Shown piece by piece: positions 17,020 to 26,716 of a stretch of 58,020 nucleotides of DNA (its first letter is position 1; each line of letters starts with the position of its first letter). The notes beneath the pieces were generated by a model. That model made no database searches, was not told where the DNA came from, and saw only the letters and a list, made by a program, of their open reading frames with translations. The stretch comes from an uncultured Lachnospiraceae bacterium (GTDB lineage: Bacteria > Bacillota > Clostridia > Lachnospirales > Lachnospiraceae): contig CACXGE010000070.1 in the NCBI GenBank assembly GCA_902767135.1, forward strand, positions 1 to 58,020, written 5' to 3'. A program made the translations under genes and the position numbers.

Positions 17020-18741
17020 TTAATATACTCGGAAACGATCATATCTTTGTGACGCTATTTCCTCTTCCGACAACTGACTATACTTTTCTATAAAATCGCA
17101 AATCACAGATTTCATTTGTTCTGCCACATAATCTATATTCTGGGCTGTCACAGGTTCATTTTCCCAAATCACCTGATCCACAATATGAAGTTCTTTTAAA
17201 TCCTTTGCTGTAATTTTCATCACCTGGGCTGCCTCAGCCGCTCTTTTTCCATCTTTCCAAAGAATCGATGCAAAACCTTCCGGTGAAAGAATAGAATAAG
17301 TTGCATTTTCCAACATAACAACTTCATTTGCCACAGCAAGAGCCAGGGCACCACCACTTCCCCCTTCTCCTATCATAAAGGAAAGAATTGGCACTTTTAA
17401 GTCTGACATTTCAAACAAATTTCTAGCGATCGCTTCACCCTGACCACGCTCTTCTGCTTCCATTCCACAAAATGCTCCTGGAGTGTCCACAAAATTGATA
17501 ATAACACGTCCAAACTTCTCTGCCTCTTTCATAAGTCTCAGAGCTTTACGGTATCCCTCCGGTGAAGGCATTCCAAAATTACGGAAAATATTTTCTTTGG
17601 TGGTTCTTCCTTTTTGGATTCCAATCACAGTTACCGGAACTCCATGAAAATGACCGATACCACCTACAACTGCAGTGTCATCCGCATAATGTCTGTCTCC
17701 GTGCAATTCCATAAAATCCGGAATTAACTGCTCAATATAATCTAATGCCGTTGCACGTTTTGCATCTCTTGAAATCTGCACTCTCTCCCATGCTGTATAC
17801 TCCTGCTGATTCATTTCCCTGCCCAATACTGGCTTATCGGAAAATTCCACTTTCTGGGGTACTAGATGCAACTGGATTAATTTATACAGTGTATTCTTTA
17901 AATCTTCTCTTTTCACAATAGCATCCACAAACCCATGCTCTAACAAAAATTCCGCTCTCTGGAATCCTTCTGGAAGTTTTTGTCCAATGGTCTGTTCAAT
18001 AACTCTAGGACCTGCAAAGCCAATCAAGGCTCCTGGTTCTGCCAAAATCACATCACCCAACATGGCAAAACTTGCTGTTACACCACCTGTGGTAGGGTCT
18101 GTTAAAACTGAAATATATAAAAGCCCTGCATTGGAATGTTTTTTTATGGCTGCTGATGTTTTTGCCATCTGCATCAAAGAAACCATCCCCTCCTGCATTC
18201 TAGCACCACCACTACAGCAGAACACGATAACAGGAAGCTTCTCTCTGGTAGCTCTTTCAAATGTTCTTGCAATCTTTTCACCAACTACCTGTCCCATACT
18301 TCCCATGATAAAACGGGAATCGCATACACAGACCACTGCTTCTACTCCATAAATCTTTGCCTTTCCACAACAGACTGCCTCATTTAGCTTGGTTTTCCCT
18401 TGAACCTGTGTGATTTTTTCTTCGTAGCCTGGGAATTCCAATGGATTACTAATAAGCATACCTGTATCCCACTCTTCGAAACTGTGCTTATCCACAACCA
18501 TTCGAAGTCTGTTCTTTGTCTTTACACGGAAATATCCATCACATTTATAACAAACATATCCATTGTTTACAACATCTTCCTTGTACAAAGTTGCACCACA
18601 TTTTGGACATTTAATCCACACTCCCTCAGGCACACTAGGCTGGTCCTCACTGTTACGCAATATCATTTGTTTACTTCGTTTTTCTGTCTTTGTATGGTCA
18701 CTTTCTGTTTCCATGCGATTTGGCTTTCTGAATTTTAACAT
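17020..18741 (-). CDS. accDA: Acetyl-CoA carboxylase carboxyltransferase, fused beta and alpha subunits (AccDA)
   Basis: One 573-aa chain carries both carboxyltransferase halves. Residues about 40-300 are AccD-like, starting with a zinc ribbon (C-x2-C-x15-C-x2-C) and including [12 protein letters not shown] and [14 protein letters not shown]. Residues about 310-573 are AccA-like, with [26 protein letters not shown] and [13 protein letters not shown]. It transfers carboxyl from biotin to acetyl-CoA to make malonyl-CoA. The parts join without a gap, at a short linker near residue 300. GAGGAGTAGAGG precedes the ATG. It follows accC after a 167-bp gap that contains repeat R2, and accB is further upstream in the operon. 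Confidence 0.95.
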   Translation of the reverse strand: MLKFRKPNRMETESDHTKTEKRSKQMILRNSEDQPSVPEGVWIKCPKCGATLYKEDVVNNGYVCYKCDGYFRVKTKNRLRMVVDKHSFEEWDTGMLISNPLEFPGYEEKITQVQGKTKLNEAVCCGKAKIYGVEAVVCVCDSRFIMGSMGQVVGEKIARTFERATREKLPVIVFCCSGGARMQEGMVSLMQMAKTSAAIKKHSNAGLLYISVLTDPTTGGVTASFAMLGDVILAEPGALIGFAGPRVIEQTIGQKLPEGFQRAEFLLEHGFVDAIVKREDLKNTLYKLIQLHLVPQKVEFSDKPVLGREMNQQEYTAWERVQISRDAKRATALDYIEQLIPDFMELHGDRHYADDTAVVGGIGHFHGVPVTVIGIQKGRTTKENIFRNFGMPSPEGYRKALRLMKEAEKFGRVIINFVDTPGAFCGMEAEERGQGEAIARNLFEMSDLKVPILSFMIGEGGSGGALALAVANEVVMLENATYSILSPEGFASILWKDGKRAAEAAQVMKITAKDLKELHIVDQVIWENEPVTAQNIDYVAEQMKSVICDFIEKYSQLSEEEIASQRYDRFRVY

Positions 18742-18779
18742 GAACCTCTACTCCTCACTGATCTGTTAGAAATTTTCAC

Positions 18780-18900
18780 AACTGTTCAGAAACACTGAAC
18801 AGTTCCTGTAAATCGGTCAATGCTTACGCATGCAAAATTGACCGATTTTTGTAAAATCTACACTTTCTTACGGTCTTGGCAGTAAATGCCAAGACCTGTA
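18780..18900 (-). repeat. Three-hairpin intergenic repeat, copy R2 (reverse orientation)
   Basis: In plus-strand order: hairpin C at 18780-18789/18795-18804, hairpin B at 18810-18821/18837-18848 and hairpin A at 18872-18881/18887-18896. Read on the minus strand the loops match the other copies (TTTAC in A, GCATGCGTAAGC in B) while stem bases differ with compensation (for example GGTCTTGG opposite CCAAGACC). It is inserted between accC and accDA, inside the operon. Confidence 0.85.
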
Positions 18901-18908
18901 CTGAATCG

Positions 18909-20246
18909 TTAGAAATTTTCTTCAATAAACTGAGTGGTAATGTTTCCGGCAAGAAAATCTTCATTCATAAGAATGTCGTACTCAAAATCTATGTTTGTGA
19001 CGATTCCCTCCACAATCAATTCTCCCAGCACACTACGCATTTTCATAATTGCCGACATTCTGTCCTTGTCATAAACCTGTATTTTTGCAATCATGGAATC
19101 ATAGTATGGAGGTATTTCATATCCTGTGTAAGCTGCTGTATCAACACGCACACCATTGCCTCCCGGAATGTGAAGCTGAGTTATCTTTCCAGGACATGGC
19201 ATAAAATTGCGGCTTGGGTCTTCTGCATTAATACGACATTCGATAGCATGTCCTCTTAAGACAATGTCTTCCTGTTTTAGAGATAACTTTTCTCCTGCTG
19301 CCACACGAATCTGCTCTTTGATTAAATCAGTTCCTGTAACAAGCTCTGTAACCCCGTGTTCTACCTGGATTCTGGTATTCATCTCCATAAAATAAAAATC
19401 TTTATTTTTATCTAGCAAGAATTCAATGGTTCCAGCACCTTCATAGTTGGCCGCTTTTGCTGCCAATACCGCTGTATCCCCCATTTTTTTTCGCAGTTCT
19501 TCTGTCAATGCCACAGATGGAGATTCCTCTAATACTTTTTGATGACGTCTTTGGAGAGAACAATCTCTTTCCCCTAACTGTACCACGTTACCATATTTAT
19601 CTGCCATAATCTGAAACTCTATATGACGTGGCTGCTCAATGTATTTTTCAATATACATAGTATTATCCCCGAAAGCTGCTACCGATTCCATCTGAGCAGT
19701 TTCGAACATTTTTTCAAATTCCTCTTTTGTGGATGCCAGTCTCATTCCTTTACCACCACCACCGGAGGATGCTTTTATCATGACTGGAAACCCAATCTCT
19801 TTTGCAATTTCCAAGCCCTGTGCCGCCTCAAAAATCGGTTCCTTCGTTCCTGGCACAACAGGAACGTTGGCTTTCATCATGGTACTTCTAGCCTCTGATT
19901 TGTTTCCCATTTTCTGAATCACCTCTGCCGATGGTCCAATAAATGCAATATTACACTTTTCGCACATTTCTACAAATCTGCTATTTTCAGAGAGAAATCC
20001 AAACCCTGGATGTATTGCCTGTGCTCCAGTTACAATGGTGGCACTGACAATTCGCTCCATATTCAAATAACTCTCTGCTGCATTGGCTGGCCCAATACAG
20101 ATGGCTTCATCTGCAAGCTGGGTGTGCAATGCCTCTCTGTCTGCTTCTGAGTAAACCGCAACGGTCTGAATTCCCATTTCTCTACACGCTCTTATAATAC
20201 GCACCGCAATTTCCCCACGGTTTGCTATGAGAATTTTATCAAACAT
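18909..20246 (-). CDS. accC: Biotin carboxylase subunit of acetyl-CoA carboxylase
   Basis: A 445-aa ATP-grasp enzyme that carboxylates biotin on AccB using bicarbonate and ATP. Seen: N-terminal KILIANRGEIAVRIIRACRE, the glycine loop KASSGGGGKGMR, the EKYIEQPRHIEFQ segment, and the MNTRIQVEHGVTE motif with the catalytic arginine. Length matches the family. GGAGG four bases before the ATG supports the start. It starts 8 bp after the fabZ stop. Repeat R2 lies right after its stop. Confidence 0.96.
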   Translation of the reverse strand: MFDKILIANRGEIAVRIIRACREMGIQTVAVYSEADREALHTQLADEAICIGPANAAESYLNMERIVSATIVTGAQAIHPGFGFLSENSRFVEMCEKCNIAFIGPSAEVIQKMGNKSEARSTMMKANVPVVPGTKEPIFEAAQGLEIAKEIGFPVMIKASSGGGGKGMRLASTKEEFEKMFETAQMESVAAFGDNTMYIEKYIEQPRHIEFQIMADKYGNVVQLGERDCSLQRRHQKVLEESPSVALTEELRKKMGDTAVLAAKAANYEGAGTIEFLLDKNKDFYFMEMNTRIQVEHGVTELVTGTDLIKEQIRVAAGEKLSLKQEDIVLRGHAIECRINAEDPSRNFMPCPGKITQLHIPGGNGVRVDTAAYTGYEIPPYYDSMIAKIQVYDKDRMSAIMKMRSVLGELIVEGIVTNIDFEYDILMNEDFLAGNITTQFIEENF

Positions 20247-20254
20247 AAATCCTC

Positions 20255-20683
20255 CTATCCGATGGCAAAAGTGATTTCTGCCTGTGTCACTAATTTTCCA
20301 TCTACATATGCTTTTCCAAGTCCCACTCCAATAGGACCTTTCTGCTTGATGATTTCTACTTCTAACATTAAAACATCACCTGGAACTACCTTCTGTCTGA
20401 ATTTTGCTCCATTGATTCCTCCAAAGAATGCAAGTTTTCCCTTAAACTCTTCCTTACACAGCAAAGCCACTGCACCTACCTGTGCCATGGCCTCCACAAT
20501 CAACACACCTGGCATTACCGGCTCTCCTGGAAAATGACCTGCAAAAAATGGTTCGTTAAATGTCACACATTTCTTTCCTACCGCTCTTTTCCCTTCTTCT
20601 AATTCCTCTATGGTGTCTATCAATAAAAATGGCTGTCTATGTGGAATAATTTCCATAATTTCCTTTGTATTTAATACTGACAT
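20255..20683 (-). CDS. fabZ: 3-hydroxyacyl-ACP dehydratase FabZ
   Basis: A 142-aa hot-dog-fold dehydratase for the elongation cycle of fatty-acid synthesis. The active-site region is [12 protein letters not shown] and the catalytic histidine lies in [19 protein letters not shown] with its glutamate. The start at 20683 ([10 protein letters not shown]) has AGGAAGG upstream and gives family length; an upstream in-frame codon at 20737 lacks support. It is the first gene after a strong hairpin (20722-20764) that separates it from accB. Confidence 0.95.
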   Translation of the reverse strand: MSVLNTKEIMEIIPHRQPFLLIDTIEELEEGKRAVGKKCVTFNEPFFAGHFPGEPVMPGVLIVEAMAQVGAVALLCKEEFKGKLAFFGGINGAKFRQKVVPGDVLMLEVEIIKQKGPIGVGLGKAYVDGKLVTQAEITFAIG

Positions 20684-20721
20684 ACCTATACCCTTCCTTT
20701 CTAAAATTTTGAATCTCCACA

Positions 20722-20764
20722 ATAAAAGCCTTGACATAATTTTAAATTAGGTCAAGGCTTTTAT
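20722..20764 (-). terminator. Hairpin between accB and fabZ, possible attenuator or processing site
   Basis: A 14-bp perfect stem (20722-20735 with 20751-20764) with a 15-nt AT-rich loop; on the minus strand its 3' arm ends in TTTTATT. It looks like a weak intrinsic terminator inside the operon and could lower expression of the distal genes, or mark an RNA processing point. Confidence 0.55.
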
Positions 20765-20822
20765 CACTTGGCTTTCCTCTATTGGGGTTACGATTCACAG
20801 CCCTGTCCATGGCAACACGGTA

Positions 20823-21272
20823 TTACGAAATAATAAAAAGTGTCTGTCCGTATTCCACCATGTCCATATTATCTACAAGTATTTCTGAAATCACACCATC
20901 ATACTCACATTCGATTTCATTCATCAACTTCATCGCTTCAATGATTCCTAAGGTCTGTCCCTTCTTTACCCTATCTCCCACTTTCACAAAAGGTTCTGCA
21001 TCCGGTGAAGGTGCATTATAGAAGGTACCCACTAATGGAGATTTCATTTCGTTCCCTGTCACCTGAGGTTTTTGTTCTATGGACTGTGGCACAGTTTCTG
21101 ATACTACCTGTACGCCTTCCCCTGGATTACACAACTGAGGTGTAGCGGAAACAATAACCTCTTTCTTTTCTTTTTTTATGGTAAGCTTTGTATCTTTTTC
21201 CTCGTAACTAAAGCTTGACAATTCTGAAGCCGAAACGGTTTCAATCAGACGTATCATCTGTTCAAATTCCAT
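20823..21272 (-). CDS. accB: Biotin carboxyl carrier protein of acetyl-CoA carboxylase
   Basis: A 149-aa carrier whose C-terminal 75 residues form the biotinyl domain with [10 protein letters not shown]; the lysine is the biotin attachment site. The linker is rich in Val, Pro and Thr and the N-terminus is the usual helical [18 protein letters not shown]. The start at 21272 has GAGGT upstream and lies 10 bp after the fabF stop; the longer frame would overlap fabF by 47 bp. It swings carboxybiotin between AccC and AccDA. Confidence 0.94.
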   Translation of the reverse strand: MEFEQMIRLIETVSASELSSFSYEEKDTKLTIKKEKKEVIVSATPQLCNPGEGVQVVSETVPQSIEQKPQVTGNEMKSPLVGTFYNAPSPDAEPFVKVGDRVKKGQTLGIIEAMKLMNEIECEYDGVISEILVDNMDMVEYGQTLFIIS

Positions 21273-21282
21273 TTTACTACCT

Positions 21283-22515
21283 CTATTCTTTATACTTTCC
21301 AATAAGGATACTTGCGTTATGTCCACCAAATCCTAAGGAATTGCTCAGTGCATAATCAAACTCCTCATTTACTGCTTCCTTACAATAATTTAAATCCATC
21401 TCTTCATCCGGAGTTTCATATCCAACGGTTCTATGAATATAACCATTCTCCATCTGTTTTACACAGGCAATAAATTCTACTGCTCCTGCTGCTCCAAGCA
21501 AATGTCCAATCATAGACTTTGTTGAATTTACCTTAATGTCCTTGGCATGCTCTTTGAACGCAAGCTTGATAGCTCTTGTTTCAAACAAGTCATTGTGATG
21601 AGTTGCTGTTCCATGAGCATTGATATAGGTCACATCTTCTGGTGAAATCTTGGCATCACGAATTGCAAACAACATAGCATTTGCCGCACCCATACCATCC
21701 TCTGCCGGTGAAGTAATATGATAAGCATCTGATGTAGTACCGTATCCCACAACTTCGGCATAAATCTTTGCACCACGCTTCTTAGCATGTTCTAATTCTT
21801 CCAGGACAACAACACCTGCCCCTTCACCCATAACAAAACCACTTCTGTTTTTGTCGAAAGGCAGAGAACACTTTGTCACATCTGTTTCTGTAGACAATGC
21901 AGTCAATCCTGTAAAACCAGCGATACCTACAGGAGTAATAGAACTTTCAGTACCTCCTGCCAGCATAATGTCCGCATCTCCATACTGAATGGTACGGAAT
22001 GCTTCACCAATACAATGAGTTCCTGTAGCACAAGCCGTAACCACATTGATACTTTTCCCTTTTAAACCAAACTGAATAGAAACATTTCCTGCTGCCATGT
22101 TTGAAATCATCAAAGGAATCAACAATGGATTCATCCTTGATGGACCCTTTTCTAATAGTTTTTTATGATTTTGCTCAAACACATCAAGACTTCCGATACC
22201 CGAACCAATAGCACAACCCACACGGAAGACATCTTCTTTCTCCATATCAATCTTGGCATCTTCCATGGCTTCTTTCGCCGCTGCCACCGCATACTGACAA
22301 AAGCTCTCCATTCTTCTTGCAGACTTAGGATCCATATAATTTTTAGGTTCAAAATCCTTAACTTCCGCTGCAATAGTTGCCTTAAAATCTGTGGTATCAA
22401 ATTTTGTAATCTTGGTAAATCCAAGCTTTCCTTCTTTCATTCCATTCCAGTATTCTTCTACGCTATTACCAATGGGGGTAATAGCACCCATTCCGGTTAC
22501 AACTACTCTTTTCAT
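21283..22515 (-). CDS. fabF: Beta-ketoacyl-ACP synthase II FabF
   Basis: A 410-aa thiolase-fold condensing enzyme. The Cys-His-His triad is readable: [22 protein letters not shown] and [16 protein letters not shown]-terminal [16 protein letters not shown] and C-terminal [12 protein letters not shown] are typical. It elongates acyl-ACP with malonyl-ACP. AAAGGAG precedes the start. No FabH (KAS III) gene is in the operon, so initiation must be coded elsewhere. Confidence 0.96.
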   Translation of the reverse strand: MKRVVVTGMGAITPIGNSVEEYWNGMKEGKLGFTKITKFDTTDFKATIAAEVKDFEPKNYMDPKSARRMESFCQYAVAAAKEAMEDAKIDMEKEDVFRVGCAIGSGIGSLDVFEQNHKKLLEKGPSRMNPLLIPLMISNMAAGNVSIQFGLKGKSINVVTACATGTHCIGEAFRTIQYGDADIMLAGGTESSITPVGIAGFTGLTALSTETDVTKCSLPFDKNRSGFVMGEGAGVVVLEELEHAKKRGAKIYAEVVGYGTTSDAYHITSPAEDGMGAANAMLFAIRDAKISPEDVTYINAHGTATHHNDLFETRAIKLAFKEHAKDIKVNSTKSMIGHLLGAAGAVEFIACVKQMENGYIHRTVGYETPDEEMDLNYCKEAVNEEFDYALSNSLGFGGHNASILIGKYKE

Positions 22516-22569
22516 CTATATCTCCTTTTTGTGATTGTTTCTATTTTCTCCAACGGCATCCAGACAGCC

Positions 22570-23310
22570 CTAGATATGTAAACCACCGTCCACACTAATT
22601 ACCTGACCGGTAATATATGAGGCGTCCTCTGAGGCCAAAAAGGCTACCACCTTGGCAATCTCCTGTGGCTGACCACATCTTCCAAATGGAATCTGAGTTT
22701 CCATAGCTTCCTTTGCACTATCTGTCATTGCATCTGTCATATCCGTTGCAATAAATCCCGGAGCTACTGCATTCACATTAATGTGTCGAGAGGCTAATTC
22801 TCTTGCCATAGTCTTTGTCAGACCAATCACTCCGGCTTTGGAAGCTGCGTAATTTGCCTGTCCCACATTACCCATAACACCAGAGACCGATGAAATATTG
22901 ATAATCTTTCCTGAACGCTGTTTCAACATTTGACGGCTGGCATGCTTGATGGTTAAGAAGGTTCCCTTAAGATTAATATCCATAACAGCATCGAAATCTT
23001 CCTCTTTCATTTTCATAATAAGATTGTCCTTTGTAATACCAGCATTATTTACCAGAATATCCAAAGAACCATATTCTTTGATCATGAAACTAATCATTTC
23101 TGACACCTGGGCAGAATCTGCCACATTACACTGATAGCTAACTGCCACTCCGCCTGCTGCTTCGATTTCCTTTACTACAAGTTCAGCCTTTTCCTTGGCT
23201 CCATTGTAATTTACTACTACCTTTGCACCTTTCGCTGCAAGTTCTAATGCAATTGCCTTTCCAATTCCTCTGGATGCTCCAGTCACAAGTGCTACCTTAT
23301 TTTCTAACAT
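22570..23310 (-). CDS. fabG: 3-oxoacyl-ACP reductase FabG
   Basis: A 246-aa short-chain dehydrogenase/reductase: NADP loop [16 protein letters not shown] at the expected place, catalytic Ser and the YAASKAGV motif with Tyr and Lys, and the final [12 protein letters not shown]. It reduces beta-ketoacyl-ACP with NADPH. GGAGG five bases before the ATG at 23310 fixes the start; the in-frame TTG at 23322 overlaps that site. Confidence 0.95.
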   Translation of the reverse strand: MLENKVALVTGASRGIGKAIALELAAKGAKVVVNYNGAKEKAELVVKEIEAAGGVAVSYQCNVADSAQVSEMISFMIKEYGSLDILVNNAGITKDNLIMKMKEEDFDAVMDINLKGTFLTIKHASRQMLKQRSGKIINISSVSGVMGNVGQANYAASKAGVIGLTKTMARELASRHINVNAVAPGFIATDMTDAMTDSAKEAMETQIPFGRCGQPQEIAKVVAFLASEDASYITGQVISVDGGLHI

Positions 23311-23336
23311 ACCATCCTCCAAATACTATCTACCTT

Positions 23337-24266
23337 TTATAAACCTAGTGCTTCCTTTACTTTTGCCAGGTCCTCCAATTTATCTACATTCAGACATACT
23401 GCTTTCTTTTCTTTATCTATTTTGCGCATGAAACCAGACAGAGTCTTTCCTGGTCCAATTTCTATAAATGTGTCTACGCCGTCTGCCAGCATTTTTTCCA
23501 CACTCTGCTGCCACTTTACAGAAGAAGAAACCTGTTTTTGTAATAATGCTTTTACCTGATTCTTATCTGTTACATAATCGGCAGTTACATTTGTAAGATA
23601 TGGCACCTGAATATCTGAAACAGTTACCTCATCCAAACACTTGGCAAGTTTTTCTCCTGCTCCCTGTAACATATCTGAGTGGAATGGACCACTTACCTTT
23701 AATTTGACACATCGTTTTGCCCCAGCTTCCTTTAACTTTTCACTGGCTGCATCCACCGCTGTCTCTTCTCCTGTGATTACAATCTGTCCCGGACAATTAT
23801 AGTTTGCAACACTGACAATTCCTTCTGTCGCATCACATACATTCTTGATGGTATCTCCATCTAATCCCAGAACAGCAGTCATAGCACCACCTGTCGGCAC
23901 TGCTTCCTGCATATAAATACCACGGTTACGCACTACCTTAAAGGCATCTTCTTTGCTTAAAACACCGGCTGCCACCAAAGCGCCGTACTCTCCTAAGCTT
24001 AATCCAGCCGTTACATCCGGAGTAATTCCTTCTTTCAACAACACTTCCATCAATGCAACTTCTACTGTAAGCATAGCAATCTGGGTATATTCTGTAATAT
24101 TGATTTCTTCATTTTCTTCGAAACAAATATGTTCTAGGTCCAGACCACTTGCCTTTTTCGCTGTTTCAAATACTTCCTTGCAAACCGGGTAAGCATCATA
24201 AAAATCTTTTCCCATTCCCACATACTGAGCTCCCTGGCCCGGGAAAACAAAAGCGATTTTACTCAT
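23337..24266 (-). CDS. fabD: Malonyl-CoA:ACP transacylase FabD
   Basis: A 309-aa acyltransferase-fold enzyme that loads malonyl onto ACP. N-terminal AFVFPGQGAQYVGMG, the GLSLGEYGALVAAG nucleophile elbow with the active serine, and the VSGPFHSDML histidine motif are all present. It lies between fabK and fabG with short gaps. Length is normal. Confidence 0.95.
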   Translation of the reverse strand: MSKIAFVFPGQGAQYVGMGKDFYDAYPVCKEVFETAKKASGLDLEHICFEENEEINITEYTQIAMLTVEVALMEVLLKEGITPDVTAGLSLGEYGALVAAGVLSKEDAFKVVRNRGIYMQEAVPTGGAMTAVLGLDGDTIKNVCDATEGIVSVANYNCPGQIVITGEETAVDAASEKLKEAGAKRCVKLKVSGPFHSDMLQGAGEKLAKCLDEVTVSDIQVPYLTNVTADYVTDKNQVKALLQKQVSSSVKWQQSVEKMLADGVDTFIEIGPGKTLSGFMRKIDKEKKAVCLNVDKLEDLAKVKEALGL

Positions 24267-24284
24267 AACTTTTCTCCAATATCA

Positions 24285-25208
24285 TTATAATTTCATCAGT
24301 TTTTCTGCCTGGGCATTCATTTCTTCTACAATTTCCTTACAACTCTTTATATCATGAATCATTCCGGCAATCTGTCCAGCCATAAGGGAGCCATTCATAA
24401 CATCCCCTTCTACTACGGCTTTTCTCAAAGAGCCCAGAGTCAGATACTCCAATTCTTCAAATGATGCACCTTCTTTTTCCATTTTTAGGTACTCTCTTGT
24501 CATTTTATTGCGAAGCACACGAATTGGATGTCCATTACTCATTCCAGTAACCTCTGAATCAATATCCTTTGCTTTCACAATTTTTTCTTTGTAATTATCA
24601 TGTACAACAGCCTCTGTAGATGCCACAAATCTTGTTCCCACCTGAACAGCCTCTGCGCCAAGCATCATAGCGGCCGCCATACCTCTGCCATCTGCAACAC
24701 CACCTGCGGCAATCACAGGAATGCTTACTGCATCAACCACCTGGGGAACCAAAGTCATGGTAGTCTGAGAGCCAATGTGTCCACCGGATTCACATCCTTC
24801 TGCTACTACTGCGTCTGCACCGTATTTTTCCATTCGCTTTGCCAACGCAACAGAAGCAACTACAGGAATTACTTTCACTCCTGCTTCTTTCCACATTTCC
24901 ATATACTTTTCTGGACTTCCGGCCCCGGTAGTTACCGCTTTGATCCCTTCCTCCACTACTACCTTAGCCACTTCATCTGCATGCGGGCTCATCAACATTA
25001 CATTCACACCAAAAGGCTTGTCCGTAAGTTCTTTGGCTTTGCGAATTTCCTCGCGAATGATGTCAGCGGAAGCACTGGCTCCACCAATCAATCCGAAGCC
25101 GCCGGCATTTGACACTGCTGCTGCCAATTTATGTTCCGCTACCCAGGCCATACCACCCTGAATAATCGGGTACTCTATACCTAAAAGTTCGGTAATTCTT
25201 GTTTTCAT
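24285..25208 (-). CDS. fabK: Enoyl-ACP reductase II FabK
   Basis: A 307-aa FMN-dependent enoyl-ACP reductase with YPIIQGGMAWVAEHKLAAAV, VTTGAGSPEKY, VAEGCESGGHIG and IPVIAAGGVADGRG. It catalyses the last step of each elongation cycle. No FabI-type reductase is seen, so the triclosan-insensitive FabK route is likely used. It starts 2 bp after acpP stops, so the two are translationally coupled. Confidence 0.94.
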   Translation of the reverse strand: MKTRITELLGIEYPIIQGGMAWVAEHKLAAAVSNAGGFGLIGGASASADIIREEIRKAKELTDKPFGVNVMLMSPHADEVAKVVVEEGIKAVTTGAGSPEKYMEMWKEAGVKVIPVVASVALAKRMEKYGADAVVAEGCESGGHIGSQTTMTLVPQVVDAVSIPVIAAGGVADGRGMAAAMMLGAEAVQVGTRFVASTEAVVHDNYKEKIVKAKDIDSEVTGMSNGHPIRVLRNKMTREYLKMEKEGASFEELEYLTLGSLRKAVVEGDVMNGSLMAGQIAGMIHDIKSCKEIVEEMNAQAEKLMKL

Positions 25209-25210
25209 AA

Positions 25211-25444
25211 TTACGCTTCCACACCTTTATCTTTTAAATAATCCATAATCTCACCAACAGTTGCAATCTTTTCCAAGTCTTCTGATGGGATTTCAACATT
25301 ATATTCTTCTTCTAAACTCATTACTAATTCAAATAAATCTAAAGAGTCTGCTCCTAAATCATCCTTGAAGCTTGATGCCTCTGTAATAGTTTCCGCATCT
25401 ACGTTTAACTGGTCTGCAATCATTTCTTTCATTTTTTCTAACAT
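25211..25444 (-). CDS. acpP: Acyl carrier protein
   Basis: A 77-aa acidic four-helix carrier. The phosphopantetheine serine is Ser34 in DDLGADSLDLFELV. It carries the growing acyl chain through the Fab enzymes. It is the first gene of the lipid operon, directly behind the promoter and FabT-like operator. AAGGAAGG precedes the start. Confidence 0.97.
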   Translation of the reverse strand: MLEKMKEMIADQLNVDAETITEASSFKDDLGADSLDLFELVMSLEEEYNVEIPSEDLEKIATVGEIMDYLKDKGVEA

Positions 25445-25492
25445 AATTTTAATTCCTTCCTTTTACAACTTTTTTATTTTATTTACAAATAG

Positions 25493-25505
25493 TTTGATAT
25501 TCAAA
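25493..25505 (-). promoter_or_regulatory. FabT-like operator at the start of the fatty-acid operon
   Basis: The palindrome TTTGATATTCAAA touches the last base of the -10 hexamer. It resembles the MarR-family FabT/FabR sites of Firmicute fab operons (TTTGA and TCAAA half sites). No fabT gene is in this window, so the regulator is inferred from the site only. Confidence 0.65.
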
Positions 25506-25533
25506 GTATATGCTAGAAAAAAAGATTTGTCAA
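25505..25533 (-). promoter_or_regulatory. Promoter of the acpP-fab-acc operon
   Basis: A consensus TTGACA (25528-25533, minus strand) and TATACT (25505-25510) with exactly 17 bp between them. The -35 hexamer lies in the downstream arm of the terminator of the preceding acyltransferase gene. Confidence 0.85.
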
Positions 25534-25555
25534 TACCTTTAGACAAATCTTTTTT
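25518..25555 (-). terminator. Terminator of the acyltransferase gene
   Basis: A 14-bp stem (25518-25531 with 25542-25555) and 10-nt loop; on the minus strand the 3' arm ends in seven T. The T run is also the spacer of the acpP promoter, so the two elements overlap. Confidence 0.8.
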
Positions 25556-25575
25556 CCACATCTCCTCCCCATTTA

Positions 25576-26649
25576 TTATGAGGCAAAAAATATTTTTTTC
25601 CAATTTTCTTTCACTTTTGGCAATATGTTTCGAAGCCCCTGGGAGACGATGTATATCGCAGCGGCAGTTGTTGCAGAAAGTAAAAAATATATTATATACT
25701 TTTCTTCATCACTACCCCCTTTACATATACTCCGAATACAATGACTCCAATATATATGTCCCAAGAAAATGGGATAGCTTATCTTCCCCAGAAAATATAC
25801 AAAAGAATGGTCAAATGCCGGTGATAGTATCCCTTTATGGGAAAAACTTAACACTACCCCAAAAAACTGGAAAAACACAATAACAAAATCGCCTGTTCCC
25901 CTGGCATAGGTTGCACACCCTATAAATACCAGAATGTAGCATCCACATTCTAAAAGAGATAACAGAGTTTTTCCAAAGGTTGTGTATTCCCTTTTCCTGA
26001 CCTTCTCCACCAATAAAAATGCAAAAGCACCCAGCGACAATTCGCTAATACCTCTTAAAAATCCTTTCATATAATTTCCCTGCCAATTCTCCGGGCCTGA
26101 CAAAAATCCACAATTTTGATAAAGAATTCCCAAACCGAAGATGCCTATTGCGGGTGCAATCACATACAAGAACAGATTCCTGTTTTTGATACACAAAGGC
26201 ACCAGTATCAACATAGATAGTAGCATTGCTGAAATATACCAGGTGGCTGCATTGGAATGATAACCTGTAAGACCACTGATTTGCAAAAAGGATATTTCCC
26301 ATACACTTGATAACAAATCTTCTCCTACGTGCCTTCCTTTGCCAAATACATGCAACACCACAAATCCTATCAGCATGGCCACATAATATTCCGGACAAAG
26401 GCCCTTTATTTTATGTCCTATATATCCAACCGTAGTTTTTCCCACATTAATTTCATTCTGTTCTTTGTACTTTTCCAATGAAGCTACCATTAAAAATCCC
26501 GATACCAGGAAGAAAAATTCCACCAAAACCGCACCATTTATGAAGATACGATTGCTTCTATTTATAAAATTTCTAGAATGAAATATCACAATTCCTATCG
26601 AACATATAAACTTCATAAAATCAATGGTCCCATTTCGATTCTTCATCAT
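25576..26649 (-). CDS. Acyltransferase family 3 (OafA-like) membrane protein
   Basis: A 357-aa protein with about ten membrane helices. The N-terminal TIDFMKFICSIGIVIFHSRN segment carries the histidine expected in family 3 acyltransferases, followed by VEFFFLVSGFLM. Such enzymes move acetyl or other acyl groups onto sugars of surface or secreted polymers. No partner glycosyl genes are next to it; upstream on the strand is the disordered basic protein gene and downstream is the fab operon with its own promoter. The start may be the second ATG, three bases later. Confidence 0.82.
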   Translation of the reverse strand: MMKNRNGTIDFMKFICSIGIVIFHSRNFINRSNRIFINGAVLVEFFFLVSGFLMVASLEKYKEQNEINVGKTTVGYIGHKIKGLCPEYYVAMLIGFVVLHVFGKGRHVGEDLLSSVWEISFLQISGLTGYHSNAATWYISAMLLSMLILVPLCIKNRNLFLYVIAPAIGIFGLGILYQNCGFLSGPENWQGNYMKGFLRGISELSLGAFAFLLVEKVRKREYTTFGKTLLSLLECGCYILVFIGCATYARGTGDFVIVFFQFFGVVLSFSHKGILSPAFDHSFVYFLGKISYPIFLGHIYWSHCIRSICKGGSDEEKYIIYFLLSATTAAAIYIVSQGLRNILPKVKENWKKIFFAS

Positions 26650-26678
26650 TCATACCCCTTTTTTCACCTATAGACAAC

Positions 26679-26701
26679 AAAAAGTACGCTTTGCGTACTT
26701 T
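26679..26701 (-). terminator. Terminator of the basic-protein gene
   Basis: AAAGTACGC (26681-26689) pairs with GCGTACTTT (26693-26701) around a 3-nt loop; on the minus strand a short T run follows. Confidence 0.7.
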
Positions 26702-26716
26702 CTATTTTAATGATTA

